A stretch of 64,000 nucleotides of DNA from Lithospermum erythrorhizon (GCA_019722365.1 JADFUC010000992.1:186001-250000); one strand, 5' to 3'. Shown: positions 1-13,000, numbered from the stretch's first letter. Made by a program: numbers and translations. Notes: generated by a model not told the origin, from the sequence alone.

Positions 1-540
1 AATGCTTGGCATGGGATAACAGTTCAGGCACAATAATTTATTTTGGGTCAACCTGCCCTTATATTATATTATCTCTCGAAAAAAATAGTCCTGCTTTGTT
101 TTTTAACGCATTATAACACTAATCTGAATGATTAATTTGATTTTGGCCAACTTTTTATATTTGTTTATCACGTAAGCTGCTCTACGCCGATTACACTCAT
201 CTACAACAGCCAGCTGTCACATCGACAAGCATCAACAACAACATCCACTTTTCACCAACAACCCCAACAAACCTATTCTGTGATGCCAAATTAATTTCTT
301 TCTTTCCCTATCACAATTACCCATCATATACCTCACCATATTCTTTCTATTTCTATTTATTTCATATATATAATTATTAAATTTATACTCATTACAACAA
401 TTGACAAGAAAATTAATTAAATTTGACAAAATATTTTTTGAATTTCAAGAAACCCATAGTATTTTTAATACAATAATTATTATTATAATTTTAAAAATAA
501 CACACAATATTATTCATCACTGAACTGAAAGACACACACA
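1..540 (+). repeat. AT-rich dispersed repeat, copy A
   Basis: This stretch is a diverged copy of 17,900-18,470 in the same orientation. Shared blocks in the same order include the TATATTATATTATCTC block followed by AATAGTCC, the TTTGATTTTGGCC-like block, the GACAAGAAAATTA / AAATTTGA block, and TACAATAA followed by TATTATAATTTT. The middle (about 180-340) aligns poorly. No open frame is credible. It runs off the left edge of the window, so its true start is unknown. A fragment of an auxin response factor gene lies immediately to its right. The class of repeat is not recognised. Confidence 0.6.
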
Positions 541-544
541 TAAA

Positions 545-837
545 TTACTATCATCTTCAACATCACATTCACTACCCCTCACAGGAATTAATCTTATCTT
601 AGCATAAACCTCATCTGTCTCAGTATCAGCCAAATACTTAACGGATTGCACTCTACACAAAACAAGAGGTGGAATTCTTGAAAATTTCCCATAATCTACA
701 TTCTATTAGTATGCTCAGCATGACCTTTGAGGGAAAGTACAATAACCTAGAGTTAAATTTTAGGAGTTTGAAACCATACCACCGGCACAAGCATGCCATA
801 ACTGGGGATCCAAACATCTTTCTACCTCATCATTCAT
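545..837 (-). pseudogene. Auxin response factor (ARF10/16-like) first-exon fragment, disrupted
   Basis: Reading the minus strand from an ATG at 837 gives MNDEVERCLDPQLWHACAGG, the conserved N-terminus of the ARF10/16/17 clade of auxin-regulated B3 transcription factors. The frame then breaks (stop near 760). After frame changes, further ARF-like pieces appear at about 590-700: a PRIPPLVLCRV-like piece and KYLADTETDEVYAKIRLIPV. So the exon is present in order but carries several indels and stops across about 90 codons. The B3 DNA-binding domain, the rest of the gene and any miR160 target site are not in the window. In plants this clade represses auxin-responsive transcription in the nucleus; this copy cannot make that protein as it stands. 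It could be a transposon-captured fragment, a truncated duplicate, or a real exon with poor sequence. Confidence 0.75.
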
Positions 838-859
838 GGGTTGTTTCACTAAGTCCATA

Positions 860-1895
860 ATGTTAATCATTTCCAATCAAAATTATCCCAACACAAAATC
901 ACAACACTAATATTTGTAACTTAAAATTACCTCAAGAAAAGTAACAAAAAATGTTAAACTTGGACCAACTTTCACAATCAAAACTTCTGCAGCAAGTAAA
1001 ATATGAGAGATTGAGTTAAGCTTTGCAAGAAAAGTAGCAAAATTCTAAGTTCGTTTTAGCTAAAAAGAGGAGAGAGGAAAAATTATGCAAAACTTTGCTT
1101 AGATTCCGACCAAAAGTGACACGAATAGAATTCAAAGTATGGCTTAAAAGTTTAGTACAATATTTATGAAAATGTGCAAAAATATGTCATTAAAAGAAAA
1201 AGAAAATTGATTATGTATCTGAATAATTATGTTATAATTTTATCACTTTTAATTATACTAGTAAAAATTCAGCTGAGCTCGGCTAATTTTCAGACTGCTC
1301 ATTCGATGTCAAGTTAGTCAAGAAAGTTCAGAATGCTACACATTCATACTTGTTTCATTTTGTTTCTCAAGTTTTTATGTTTCACTTTCATTCTTATTTT
1401 GTAATGAATATTTTTTATTATCACACTTCTATTACAAATTTAATTGTTAAATTTTGATTAATTGATTAAGTAGATTAAATGTTTATTAATCCGATCAATT
1501 TGGAAATTTTTCTTGAAATAAAGAAATTTCGAGCCATAACGGCCCATTTAAACAATGCTTATCGATCACGACATAATCTAATATCGGCCACATCACTGGT
1601 TATATGTATATAATCTGTGTAAAAATAATAAGATTTTGAACAAAATTATTTCAAATAAAAGCATTTAGGTATATTTAAATTCCTCACCCAAAAAATCATA
1701 ATTTAAATGCAAGGACAATTCTAGCGACCATTGCTATGTGAAATCTTAATTATAGCCTTCTATATGACAATAATATTCTTGTAAGTTTCATATTAAGTAG
1801 ACACAACAAATAAAGTAGTAATATTCATACAATGCAATGTTATTTTGATTTCCTGTCCATTCGTCGTTATAGTAGTTACAGAAAGTCATCATATT
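860..1895. other. Intergenic, no feature recognised
   Basis: AT-rich DNA with frequent stops in all frames. I see no protein similarity, RNA gene or clear repeat here. Confidence 0.5.
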
Positions 1896-1901
1896 AAACC
1901 T

Positions 1902-2225
1902 TTAAACATAGAATATATTAGTTACATTTTTCGACTTTTGAGGACCAAGCAACAAACTCATCATTAGCTCCGATGATCTTCCTCCATAACTTTGTGCATC
2001 TTCGTTCGAAACTCGAGTACCCCTAATTTGTCGGTCTTCTTCCTTTATAGGTTTATCCATATAACAAATGAATCCTTCTTCACTTTCATAAAGCACAAAC
2101 AAAACTTTTCTTTCGCCATAGGTTTCACATTCTTCATAAAGCTTAAAGAAACGAGATGTCAATGTATCTTTGATGGCATCTATGTAGCCTTGGTAGACAT
2201 CAAACAATTTTTTCTTGACATTCAT
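1902..2225 (-). CDS. Small hypothetical protein, 107 aa
   Basis: An uninterrupted minus-strand frame of 107 codons starting with MNVKKKLFDVYQGYIDAIKD. The protein is charged, with Lys/Glu-rich stretches, an aromatic run (LFVLYESEEGFICYMDKP) and a Ser/Gly-rich tail. It has no signal peptide or membrane segment that I can see. The base composition looks coding compared with its surroundings, and a TATATATA-like sequence lies about 40 bases upstream at 2261-2268, inside a duplicated segment. I do not recognise the family. It may be a short plant-specific gene, one exon of a longer gene, or chance. Confidence 0.35.
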   Translation of the reverse strand: MNVKKKLFDVYQGYIDAIKDTLTSRFFKLYEECETYGERKVLFVLYESEEGFICYMDKPIKEEDRQIRGTRVSNEDAQSYGGRSSELMMSLLLGPQKSKNVTNIFYV

Positions 2226-2251
2226 GGTAAAATGATGTAGGTGGGAATATG

Positions 2252-2337
2252 GGGTGAGAGTATATATAGAGCAGGAGGCTGCTGTGCAATGATATAGGTA
2301 GAAAATGGGGTGAGAGTATAAAGAGCAGGAGGGTGTT
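2252..2337. repeat. Direct repeat upstream of the small ORF
   Basis: The segment beginning TGGGGTGAGAGTATA and ending AGAGCAGGAGG occurs twice, at about 2252-2283 and 2306-2336. The copies differ mainly by a TATATA/TA length change in the middle. The copy nearer the ORF has the longer TATATATA run, so one unit may act as core promoter for the minus-strand ORF at 2225. Confidence 0.6.
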
Positions 2338-2339
2338 AG

Positions 2340-4330
2340 TGCTTTTCACTAGGCATTAACAAACTCCTACACGTGTTATCTATACATATATAAAGTGGGT
2401 GGGAAGAGAGACTTAGAAGTTGCTATAATTGGTGCCTCCATGATGTGACGATCCTTAATAATAGAGCCTAAATTCTACACGAGCAGAACTAGAATTCTAA
2501 GATATTCTGCCTCGATTTGACTCAAGTTTACAGCCTAACCGTAACATCTCATGGCATTTGATACACTTCAACGTTCCTCCGCTCCATCAACATCCCTTTC
2601 GGCTCCATCAACGTCCCTTCCGGCTCGTTCTTTCAATCAACGTCTCTACGCCTCTTTCCATCATCGTCCCTTCCGCCTCTGCGTCAGCCATTTCCATCTC
2701 TCCTTTCACAAATTCATCAAGCACGTGTAAATTTTTCTATAGCCAGCTCCAAGACTTCAATCAGTTGATCACTTAATAACTCAAACATTAAAACTCAACC
2801 ATCAACAAAAACATTTTAAAAATCAAATATTAATAGTAAAAATAAATAACTCAAACATTAAAACTCAACCATAGAATTGTACTGAAATTGAGAAATGCTT
2901 TTGCTGACAAATTGTTATATGATCAAGAGCAAGGATAGAAATGTACTGAAATTGTGAATTGGACTTCTATATATAGGGTTATAAATTGGGTTTTATTAGA
3001 ATTAAAAAAAACTTTTTTATAAAGCTTGAGGCGCGCCATGGCTCAACGCCATCGCCCCGCCAAGGAGCATCATAAGCAGCCAGATGCCGCTTCCGCCAGT
3101 TTTTCCTCGCCATTTTCGGCGCTTAGCCTTTAATTTTTCAAACTACGCCACAGGCTCGCTTTCTCTGAATTTGAGGTATAATGAATTCTGGTGTTTCTCA
3201 ATTTAAGTGCTCTTCAATTCTGTATTCTTCAATTCTCAAAGATATTGCATAACAATAAGCACGCTACTCTAATGCTTTATGTGATCGATGGCTTATATGT
3301 AATTACTAATTTGCCCTTCATTTAATCAAGGAAGTGCATATCACGCGCCAAATGCCTGGCTATACGTGTTGGGCGTAACAACGGTGCACTACTACCGAAA
3401 CTAAAAAATGGCTTAGTGACCACACCGAAACGATAAATAGCCAGTATCGTTAAACAACCGATAATCTCGGTGAATTCACATAAAACGTACGCGAGCAATA
3501 CCAGCAAAGAAATGCGAATTAGCAGGAAAAAATGATGATAGGTTCTAAATACATGAACAGTACTTGTAACTTGTAATACATAAAGCTAGTAATTAGCTTG
3601 GAAACACTAGGTATATAAATCCAAATACAACCTACTCTATCTGATCCTCAGTCTAGAAATGAAAAACTATATATAGGATCTCAACATACAAACCAATATC
3701 TTACAGTAGTAAAAATACTTAAATAGACGAACCCCACTTGATCTTAACTCATAACAAACCATGCAGTATGTTGGTTGAAGGATGTGCAATACAACATTAG
3801 GTTTGTAAATTGCATCTAAAGGATTACAGGTAGGCGAAGCAAATGTGAATAGTTTAATAAAAAGAAGATGAGTTGAAGCTGGTAACATAGTCAGCTTTAT
3901 GTTTCTTCAAGCATGCAAATACTCCTCTGCTGATTCAATTACCAAATGAAGCAGAAAGACGTCCAACTCTGGCATCCAATTTTGACATGCCAAAACACAT
4001 ATATTTATAACTGCAAGAGAGGTCATATGGCTAAATGAATGGGAATCACTATATATCCTTTTAATGCGTTGACATATGTGGGTAACACCCAAACACTATA
4101 TTCCGGAACTACATACACACAAAATCCAAGCTTCACATTAAAGTTCTTGAATATAACATTAAACAATTAATGAGCTAGAGCCTAGATGGAAGTTGATGAA
4201 TAACAAATGATATGCTGATACGCCGATTTAAGCAAGACTTAATACTTTCGCCAAATTCATCACCAATGCGATTGAATAACAATGATGAATACATTGGCGT
4301 ACAACTTCAATTATAATAATGGATATAAAA
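2340..4330. other. Intergenic with short direct repeats and a GC-rich patch
   Basis: A perfect direct repeat (AATAACTCAAACATTAAAAC plus CTCAACCAT) occurs at about 2776-2804 and 2844-2872. A GC-rich island at about 3027-3140, unlike the surrounding AT-rich DNA, begins GCTTGAGGCGCGCCATGGCT and holds only a 31-codon frame. Nothing else is recognisable, and the short frames at 3322-4092 match nothing I know. Confidence 0.4.
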
Positions 4331-4336
4331 TTCTAC

Positions 4337-4396
4337 CAAATGTGAACCTATGGGACCGATAGGCGGCCTTCTAAACTTCTGATGATGCCTCTCAAT
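4337..4396 (-). pseudogene. SMC6-like exon fragment
   Basis: The minus strand encodes IERHHQKFRRPPIGPIGSHL followed directly by a GT splice-donor-like GTAGAA. The ERHH..F..PPIGPIG.H block is characteristic of SMC6, an ATPase of the SMC5/6 chromatin and DNA-repair complex, in the segment leading toward the hinge. Sequence upstream (4397-4440) only weakly resembles the expected preceding residues. I could not find the next exon downstream or any Walker motifs. It sits just beyond the 3' end of the alpha-galactosidase gene. Best read as an isolated relic of about 20 codons. Confidence 0.5.
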
Positions 4397-4757
4397 ACAA
4401 GAAAGCAGTAGTATCATCAGTGATTCCTTTTCTTTACATATTTTGATTGATAACTTATTTTTAATTATCCCAAATCGAAAGCCAGCCTATTTGAGAAAGA
4501 TGGGTCGGAATTTGGTTTTTAGCGTTCGCATTAGTATTTAATTTTGTTGTTAAAAGAAGATGTGATAGTGTATAAACATTGACTAAAAGAAATAAACAAT
4601 TACTCATGTGGTTGATTGTGTGAATGCATGGCATCCCTATTCTATCTATACAAATAATATGATATCGTGTGTTTTTTTTTTTAATAATTAACAATATATA
4701 TAACGCTTATACATAATACAACTAAATTATAAGCAGGCTAAGAGATACCTGCTAGCT

Positions 4758-7700
4758 TCACAAAACATTCATATAAAAAAACTTCAACTGAAGTCTTGTA
4801 GATGCACCATCTGAGATTTGGGAAGAATCCTCCGTAAAAGATGAAATCTTCCTGTAAAATATGATATGGTGAGTTAGTTCTTGTTTCCGTGCATCCACAT
4901 GATAGCATAAAACAACAAGATCATAGACAAACATAATATACTACATCATACAAAGTGGTTTATATGGTGGTGTGTATATCAAGAATTTCGATTATTTATT
5001 ATAGACAAACATTACAAGCAGAATATGAACAAATAACCACGTCTACAGTTCAGCATCAAAGCGTAGACAACAATACAGGACAGGAACTAGATTACCATAT
5101 ACATTAACCCCCAAGAACAATGAACATAATCTGTTTCGCTTTGTAGTAACTAGTAACACAGTAACATCATCATATTGCAGAATAACCAACAGCCTGTGGA
5201 GTGAAGATGTACATTCCGCACGCATGAGCATCAATATGAGCAATTTAAAGAGTTACCAGTTTGAGAAATTACTTCATGCTGCAAAGTTGTTATAGTCAGA
5301 AAACTGTACTCCTAAAGGAAGCATATATGAAACCAAATTTTCTTGTTTCGCCCACCCACCCTCTCCCGAGGTCTGGATCAAGGTCGTTAAGGATAGTCCG
5401 ATCACACAACGTTGTAACTAGGAAATCATGTTATTAGATTAGTGAGAAATGTATGTCAACTCTTTTGGACACTTCTTGCTCTGTGTTAGATTATATTTTC
5501 TTTGATAAATATGTAGCAAGGTTTAGCCGTTTAGGGAACAAGGACTCAAGCCAACATAAGGAGTTAACACTAGGAGAGTAGAAACTGGTGTTGAAACATG
5601 GTTTAACAATTTAAAAAGCTGATCGAGCATGCACCACTTACCTTCCACAGATCTCTGACAGAGACACTGATGGATGATTCAAGTCCAAGTGCATTCCAGT
5701 TAGCTGTTATAGTTTGCGGACTTGAACACCGGTTCCAGAGAACAACGGCTAATCGTTTCCCTGACAAGGGTCCAGCCCACACCTGCATCTTGCTTTAGTT
5801 AGCAAAATAATAAATAAAAACGAAATATTTTCCTACCAAACCAACATAACCCAAATTGCTTTAAGCACAATGAATAAAGAAATGACCCCTTTCAATAAAA
5901 GGTGTAGGTACTGAAAGGAGGGGAATAGAAAAGAACACATACCTGACTGCAACCATCTGTTTCAGAGACGACAACCTTTCTTCCTTGAACAATTTAAGTG
6001 ATCTGCCAAAAAGATGTTCAGAGTTGATACGAACAAAAGAAAAATGGTATTTTAAGCTTTCCGCAGATATTTAATAGTCCCTAGTCGAAGCCATAAATTT
6101 TCAAAAATATCCTACTTTTATTCCACTGACTTACTATGAGTTAAAGGATAAAATGAATGATCCAGTAATTTACCTTGGTTCACAGCAATAACCTCTTCAT
6201 TGCTCAGAATTTCAAATGTTTCTGCTGTCATGTTTCTCACATCACAACCAATTAATAGTGGAGCCTTCCACATTGAGAAATCATTGAGTTGACAAGGAGG
6301 AAAAGCAGGTATGTCCAGTCCACTAGAAGTTTGAATATTAATGCTAACCAGAAAATATAGACCTCGACCAAGATTATAGGAGGCATGTGAAATATGATCT
6401 ACCTAGGAGCTCATGCACTCATTGTGATAATAGATTCGTTAACAAGAAACAATTTAATTCTTTTACTTGTTGTCTATCACTCTATCCATGTATGATGTAT
6501 GTGATAGATTACATATCACAAATACCATGACGGAAAAAAGAAACATGTGTGGGTCTCTGAATTGCTCCTACTGATTGAGAAAAACAACAAATAAGTATTT
6601 GCCTCTGAATATCAGAGAAATAATCAGAAAAGACAAACAGGAATAACTACAACTGGTACGCATGAACTAATATTTTCTGAAGAGAAAAAGCACTTTTGCC
6701 AAAGCCCAAATGCTGAAATGCGCCTGGTACTCCTGGTAAGTCATGCCTCACGTTAACTTCTAGCATATGTCAGGATCTGCCAATGAAGATAAAATTTAAT
6801 TACTGCTCACTATAAATCATTGAAGAGCTTAAACAGTTAACATAAATTGTGTACATAATAGAACACAAATCTTGATGTAATTATCCAACCACCAGGCCCT
6901 GCATAGGCGGCCCACTGGTCATTAAGGTCAGCAATAGTAGTCATGCTGAAAAAAGGAACAAAGTTCAATTGGTGAGACTATAATAAGAGGAATATTATAA
7001 TTACAATGAAGAACATGAATAATAGCGTTGAATGAATATGCTTCATTTTGTTTCTTGTATGTTTCTCCTTTTCTTTTCTTTTCGTTCAAGATGATCCCTG
7101 CTAAGTGCTACACCACTACCTACAATCCTTAATCAAGAATAGTTTGCCATCCAATGCTTTTACAATCTCAAGGGAAACCCCATCTTCTTCCTTATGGTAG
7201 TGGTCTACTGTTCTTAAGACTTCAAGAGATCATACAGAACAGCAGAGCATGACTTCAATTATTTCCTCTAGTGATGCTGCAATCCCAATTAAAGAAATAA
7301 ATTAAGGGATAACAAAACAATACTTGCAGACTTATCTGAGACAGCAAACAGTTATGCCCCTTGTTTAACAACAAAATAAGGTTAAAGACTGGGTTAGCAC
7401 CTTTCCTAAGGAATCTGGCTTCGATGTCTTCTGTGGTCCGCCAACTGTTTCCAACTTTGCCAGCCCATAAGGCAGGATCATCAACCCCCCACTCAGATTT
7501 GAAAAGCAAAGCAAAGTTTTGTTCTGAGTGCCAATTCTAGGACCATGATAAATACAATGGAAAATGGATAATCTGAATTTACCACTCACAAAGCGAATAG
7601 AAAATTGTACGCCCAGTTTCATTTAGGGCATCACGCATTGGCGGGTACCTAGAGAAAGAATATCGTGATTAACTTATTTGCTTCAATCAATTGAAGGTAA

Positions 7701-10038
7701 CTTGCAGGAAATTCAGGTATCACCTTTCAATTGGGGGAATCCCTAAATTGAAACAGTTGTCATATTTAAGGTAATCTACACCCCAAGATGCAAAAAACGA
7801 ATATATATCAATGATCACAATAGCACATTAACATAGAAATAAAATTAAAAAGTTCATTTTCCGGATAAGGTGATGTATCAGGATAGTAAAATAAGTCTAC
7901 GAAGGAGAACGACAATATCAACAGTATAAGCTATACAATGCATGGTGAATTTTTATGTTTCAAGAAGAAGAATTATCCGATCAAATGATTTCATATAGAA
8001 ATGTAACTATGAAAATAATAGTCAACAGTATAAGCTATACAATGCATTGGGGTTCGAGGTCAAACCACAACACTAACTATAAACACATTAGAAAATTAGA
8101 AAACTAACCCAAGATGCAAAAAGAGCAGCATCGACGTTTTCATGGTAAAGTGATCCAGGACGAACTTCTGGCATGTAAAGCCCTATCATTAAAATAGAAT
8201 AATCGAAGTAAGAATGGGAAAAAATAATACAAACTATAAGGTACCTTATATATACTAACAAAGCACATCTTAAATGATTAAGAATATGAAAAGCTGAGCA
8301 GATAAGAGAGAATCACCTACCTACCCTGCATCAGAGTAGATACCAAGCTTGAGACCTCATCATGCATTACACCGGCAAGAGCTTTATCCCTGAAGGAAAT
8401 GTTTTAGGATCCGGAACTAATTCTCCCTGCACAAATAACCCAAGTAGGCATTTCGTTTCATCCACTGGTTGGTCAACAGCCATTCACTACTAGAATATTT
8501 TAAAAGGTAATTAACTTTTTAGTGACAGCTAGGACGTCAAAGAAACAAATCAAGTGCTGATAACAAACATAACAATTGATCTGAAATACCATGCTGTTTT
8601 TCAAAATCTAAAGTGAACTTATTTGTCTGAAAGAGATACATTTGAGATAATCTTATGTGCTCGGACTCGTAAGTGGAACAAATTGTGGCAGCAAAGAAAC
8701 AGACCTCTAAGCTCCTTGTCAATCTGGACCAGCAATCATCTGCCTCAATTATAAAACATGGTGAGAGCAAACAAATAGAATTAGCAAATCTTTAGAGCAG
8801 GAAGACATAGAAAGCGAATAAAGAGTACCTATATGTTTTTATAGTTACTTCACGATTAGCCAAACCAGTTGAGACAAGGACATCAACTGCAAGTATTTAA
8901 AAGGGGTGAAGTATCACTGCCAGAGAGTGGAAAATCGTTGAGAACATTAAAACAAACTATACCTCTTATTATCTCATAAAGATAATAAAAATATAATCAA
9001 CTATAAAACATAAGCTGCCTATCACAACCAATACCGCTCTGTGGAAGCATATCAATAGATGTGTGTATTCGTATTAAACATATGAACCCAATTATTCTCG
9101 TGGCATTGCGATTATCAAACGAACTTGGTACATATCAACTGTAATTATCAACTACGACATATGTCTTGCACTCTTGCTCAATAAATATCCAACAAGCAAG
9201 AAAATTATATTAGTCCAAAGAATCAAACCTCACCTGTTTCCTTAATAACCGTTTCGTTGATATTGCAGGCAAAGAAATTCCAACTATTCCATCTGCAAAC
9301 ACACATATAAAATCAACTCATATTTCTCAACTATAAAGCCAATGATGAAAAACTACATCATACATCAAAAACAACTAACAACTGATTTAGCTATACTTAC
9401 TCTTATTAGCACTTCAATTCCCAAATCAGTTAAATACAATTTTTCAATCTTAAAAAATAACTAAAATGAATACATCAGCAAATGCAACAACCAAATATAA
9501 CCCTGATGATAGAAAAGCTCCAAACTTTAATTTGACTTTGACCCTGAACTTCAAATATCAGAACTCCCAGACCACAATAATCCAACACCAACACCCCACC
9601 AAAAAAGAACCCTTTTGCCCAAAAAATAACCATTTTTGCCACAAAAAATAATCCTTCTTCCACAAAAAAGAACCCCGTTTTTTTGGAATTTATTTACTAA
9701 TTAATGCCAATTTTTTTTATTTGTAAACAGCGATAGTATTACAAATAATGAATACAATACCACCAGGCTATAAAGTCATCGGAAATGAAATGCATAAATA
9801 AGATAGAAGAAAAATTGACATACCCCATTTGAGGAGTTTGAGCAAGACCATTAGCAAGTTGAAGCAAACCATATTTGGAAGTGTCATAGATTCTGGAAAT
9901 GGGATTTTCTTGAGTTTGTAAATAAGGGTGAATAGGCAACACTCTTGCTCTTCTTACACACACTGATGATGATATCAATACAAATATACACACTAAAGTA
10001 ATACTACTTGAAAAGCTGATGCTATTGTCTTTTGCCAT
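4758..10038 (-). pseudogene. Alpha-galactosidase (GH27, melibiase)-like gene, multi-exon, with frame disruptions
   Basis: The gene starts at 10038 with a hydrophobic signal peptide (residues ~8-27), then YDTSKYGLLQLANGLAQTPQMG and a donor at 9823. Exons then follow in order: WNSWNFFACNINETVIKET (9292-9234); ..VSTGLA (about 8850-8890); ADDCWSRL (about 8690-8760); GELVPDPKTFPSG...GLKLGIYSDAG (8330-8420); RPGSLYHENVDAALFASWG (about 8110-8180); [18 protein letters not shown] (7730-7790); RYPPMRDALNETGRTIFYSL (7560-7650); [20 protein letters not shown] (7400-7505); MTTIADLNDQWAAYAGPGGW (6890-6945); DPDMLE...QAHFSIWALAK (6690-6775); [17 protein letters not shown] (6175-6280); VQGRKVVVSETDGCSQ (5943-6000); QVWAGPLSGKRLAVVLWNR...VSVRDLWK (5642-5785). 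A poorly matching last exon begins at 4851. KYDNC carries the family's nucleophile Asp. The family removes terminal alpha-galactosyl residues in wall or secretory compartments. Several exons need one or two indels to stay in frame, so it is either a pseudogene or imperfect sequence. The 3' end is uncertain. Confidence 0.8.
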
Positions 10039-13000
10039 TTTATTTTGTCAAACGAATTTTGCTATTTATGTGAGATGGTAATAATATACTGTAGTTGATG
10101 ATCTGCAACACTTTTGTTTGGTCTTTGGTGATGATGGAACTTGTAATAAGAAGATTAGATATGAATAATTAAGGAAAGATGACCAGTTTTATGTTCTTTT
10201 GTCCACCTATCAATAAATTGAAGCGGTTAAAAAGAGTTCGTTCGATCAATTAGTCTTGTGCGTAGTATTTCGGGGACGAGCGATTAGTGTGACAATTGTA
10301 TAATTTTATAAATTATGAAGCCATCCTTTATTTTTATGATAAATCTTGAATATTTGGATTATTTATGAACTAATAACCAAAATATATTTCATCAATTTTT
10401 TAATATTTATTATCCTATAATATTACATATTAATAATAAGAAATATAGGAGTTTTACATGTAAGTTTATCATGTACATCTATTAGAAGTAGAACATCTTA
10501 ATCGAGGAGCGATATTCACCTGTGTATGCCTATGGTACATGGACCGAAATCTCATTCTGGGATTAACGAGGGTAGAAATGGACATTTTGAATGGGCCAGC
10601 CGATTAGAGCGAATCCTCAGACTCTCGGAGTAGTGTTGAAAGGCTAAAGATTGGGACAACGGTTGAGTCTCTCAGGCTCAGCTTCGCTATTTGGAAATTA
10701 CCTAAAAATGTGCAAATCTACTACACTTATTTAATTAGCAATTTGGTTGGCCGTTCCCCAAAAAAAATTATTTCATTATAACCGATCGTTCACCTTAAAA
10801 AAAATTATCTTTTGTCTCGTAATATTATTCTTTTCATTAATTAATATTTTTCTCCACTTGAAAATAGTAAAACTAATTATTATCTTAAATAAAAAAGAAG
10901 TTTTTGAAATTAGATGATTAATTAAATTAAAACCTTGAAATGTTATACTTAGCGGCCTGTTTTGAGTTATTATTTTTGTACAATTGAAAGATATTACTAC
11001 TCCGTATTAAATCGTATTTACTATGTTGGGATTCAAAAAGAAACATAATAAACTTCAATTTAAATCACGAGCCATGAAATTATTTCACGTTTACAGTTAG
11101 TAGGCACATGAGAGAAGCCCAAAGTAAGAAACCTCGAACCTTTTCCTACATTTCTACGTCAGCTTTTTGAGAATTCGGTCTTATAAATATACTTTGTTGA
11201 TGATAATAAATTAGAAATAACTTAGTTGAAGCCAGATAGAACCGTGAACCCTTAATAATAGATTCAAAATGAGAATCGTTTCAAATTATTCGTCCATTTC
11301 TTATAGTTTCCTTCCGATGTCGATCAACGGCTGTCACGAAGTTGTTAAAGTTTCCGATCGTTCATTGGTGAAGATTGATTACTAGCTTTGCGTATGCTTG
11401 GGAGGAATTGATCATAGGAAGAAACTCAATGACCTTATAACATTAAACACGTCAAGTATTTACCTAATAGGGACATATTGAGGTAGTAAATGAAAATAGT
11501 CATTGGGACTATTTCTCCGTGCCAAAAATGTGGTGCCTTTTTGATAACATAACCTTTTTAGATTTGCTTTAACCATTAATTTATTATTTGAATCACAAAT
11601 CAATTCTGAGCCTTTGTATGAGTGATTCTACAGGGTTCCAGTCTTCTTTCATGAATGGAATGAAGTATCGGTCATACATGGGAATTTTGAAGCATGGAGA
11701 GTGTGGCTTCTGAGTGAGGCTATTTGAATTTTGAATGTTGTGGACTGAAGTGTTTAGAATTTCATAGTGGTCCACTTGTTTCACAAGAGTGTTGACATGC
11801 CCCAAAATGGTCCTTTTTGGGATTAGAGTGCTGAAATAGGAAATCATTCACAGGACAAGTTTGACTACATTCTACTTAGTCGGCTTTGTCTGAGGGGTTG
11901 CTGAAAATATTAGTCACATAACGCTTTATTAAAACTTTGACCAAAGGCCTAGCAAACAATTGGAGGAGGGATGTTTCGAGAAATTATTAATTATATATAC
12001 TCTTTTCTTAACGATCATGTATGTAAATGTTGATAGTTAACACAAAAACTAATAAATGTATTCTTTGTATTATTTACATTGGCTCACAACAAATTAATGT
12101 GATATATACAATCTTGGGGTGTATCGTGCATGTACTACTCCTGTTATTATTGTTTGACAACACTTTCAGTCTATCGTATACTTAAGTACTATTCTAGGTT
12201 GGTGTCAACTTGATCATACAAATCTTATCATATGTGAATACAAAATCATATACGAGTATAAACCCGATCAACGATTGTGGTAGACCATAAATGAAAAGAC
12301 TTGGGATATGGTGGTGAAGGCCACCTTTAGCGTGATTATATATGTTCAATTTAGTGCGTCCAATTTGAACCAAAAAGCGTTGACTCTTTAAATGCGAGTT
12401 ATATCACGATCCACGATACATATGGGCTATATTTGTGGATATAATAATCGACTAAGTTAGAAATATATTATTACATCCGATTATTATGTAGCTCACCATG
12501 GTGAAATGTCCCCTTTTGCCATAATGTTGGAGATGAGTTGGTGAATTGTAGTACACATCGTAGTATAATTTTTATTACAAATAGACTATAGAGGTCCGTT
12601 GCCAACTCCTAGCAAAACCATAAATCAAATAAACATAAATTACCATAGAATATAAAATTTATCATTTCACTTTGATCCTTTTCGAGATTTAAGAACAAAT
12701 AAAGAATCTTGCCCATGGTACTTGATTAAGCACTATGTAATTCTGAATGTCTTTGCATTATAAGAAAATAAGTTTTACATACTATAAATTGAATGATGAT
12801 ATTGTACATATAATTAAAACAATTAATTAAGCTCGCCTAAACGTTGGAGTATAAAGAACTTGGCGTTTCCGATTGCTTATGTAATCTTGACGGTCAAACT
12901 TCATGGAAGCATGGATGGATTTGATGGAAGATCGTACTTTCTATTAGCAAGCGTGACCAATCGAGGGCACAGTTCTCAGGCTCTTCGTCTTCACAACTTT

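Noticed and set aside
2558..2776. 72-aa plus-strand ORF rich in His, Pro, Ser
   Set aside because: Built from imperfect repeats (CATCAACGTCCCTT-like words); low complexity, no exon context, no family.
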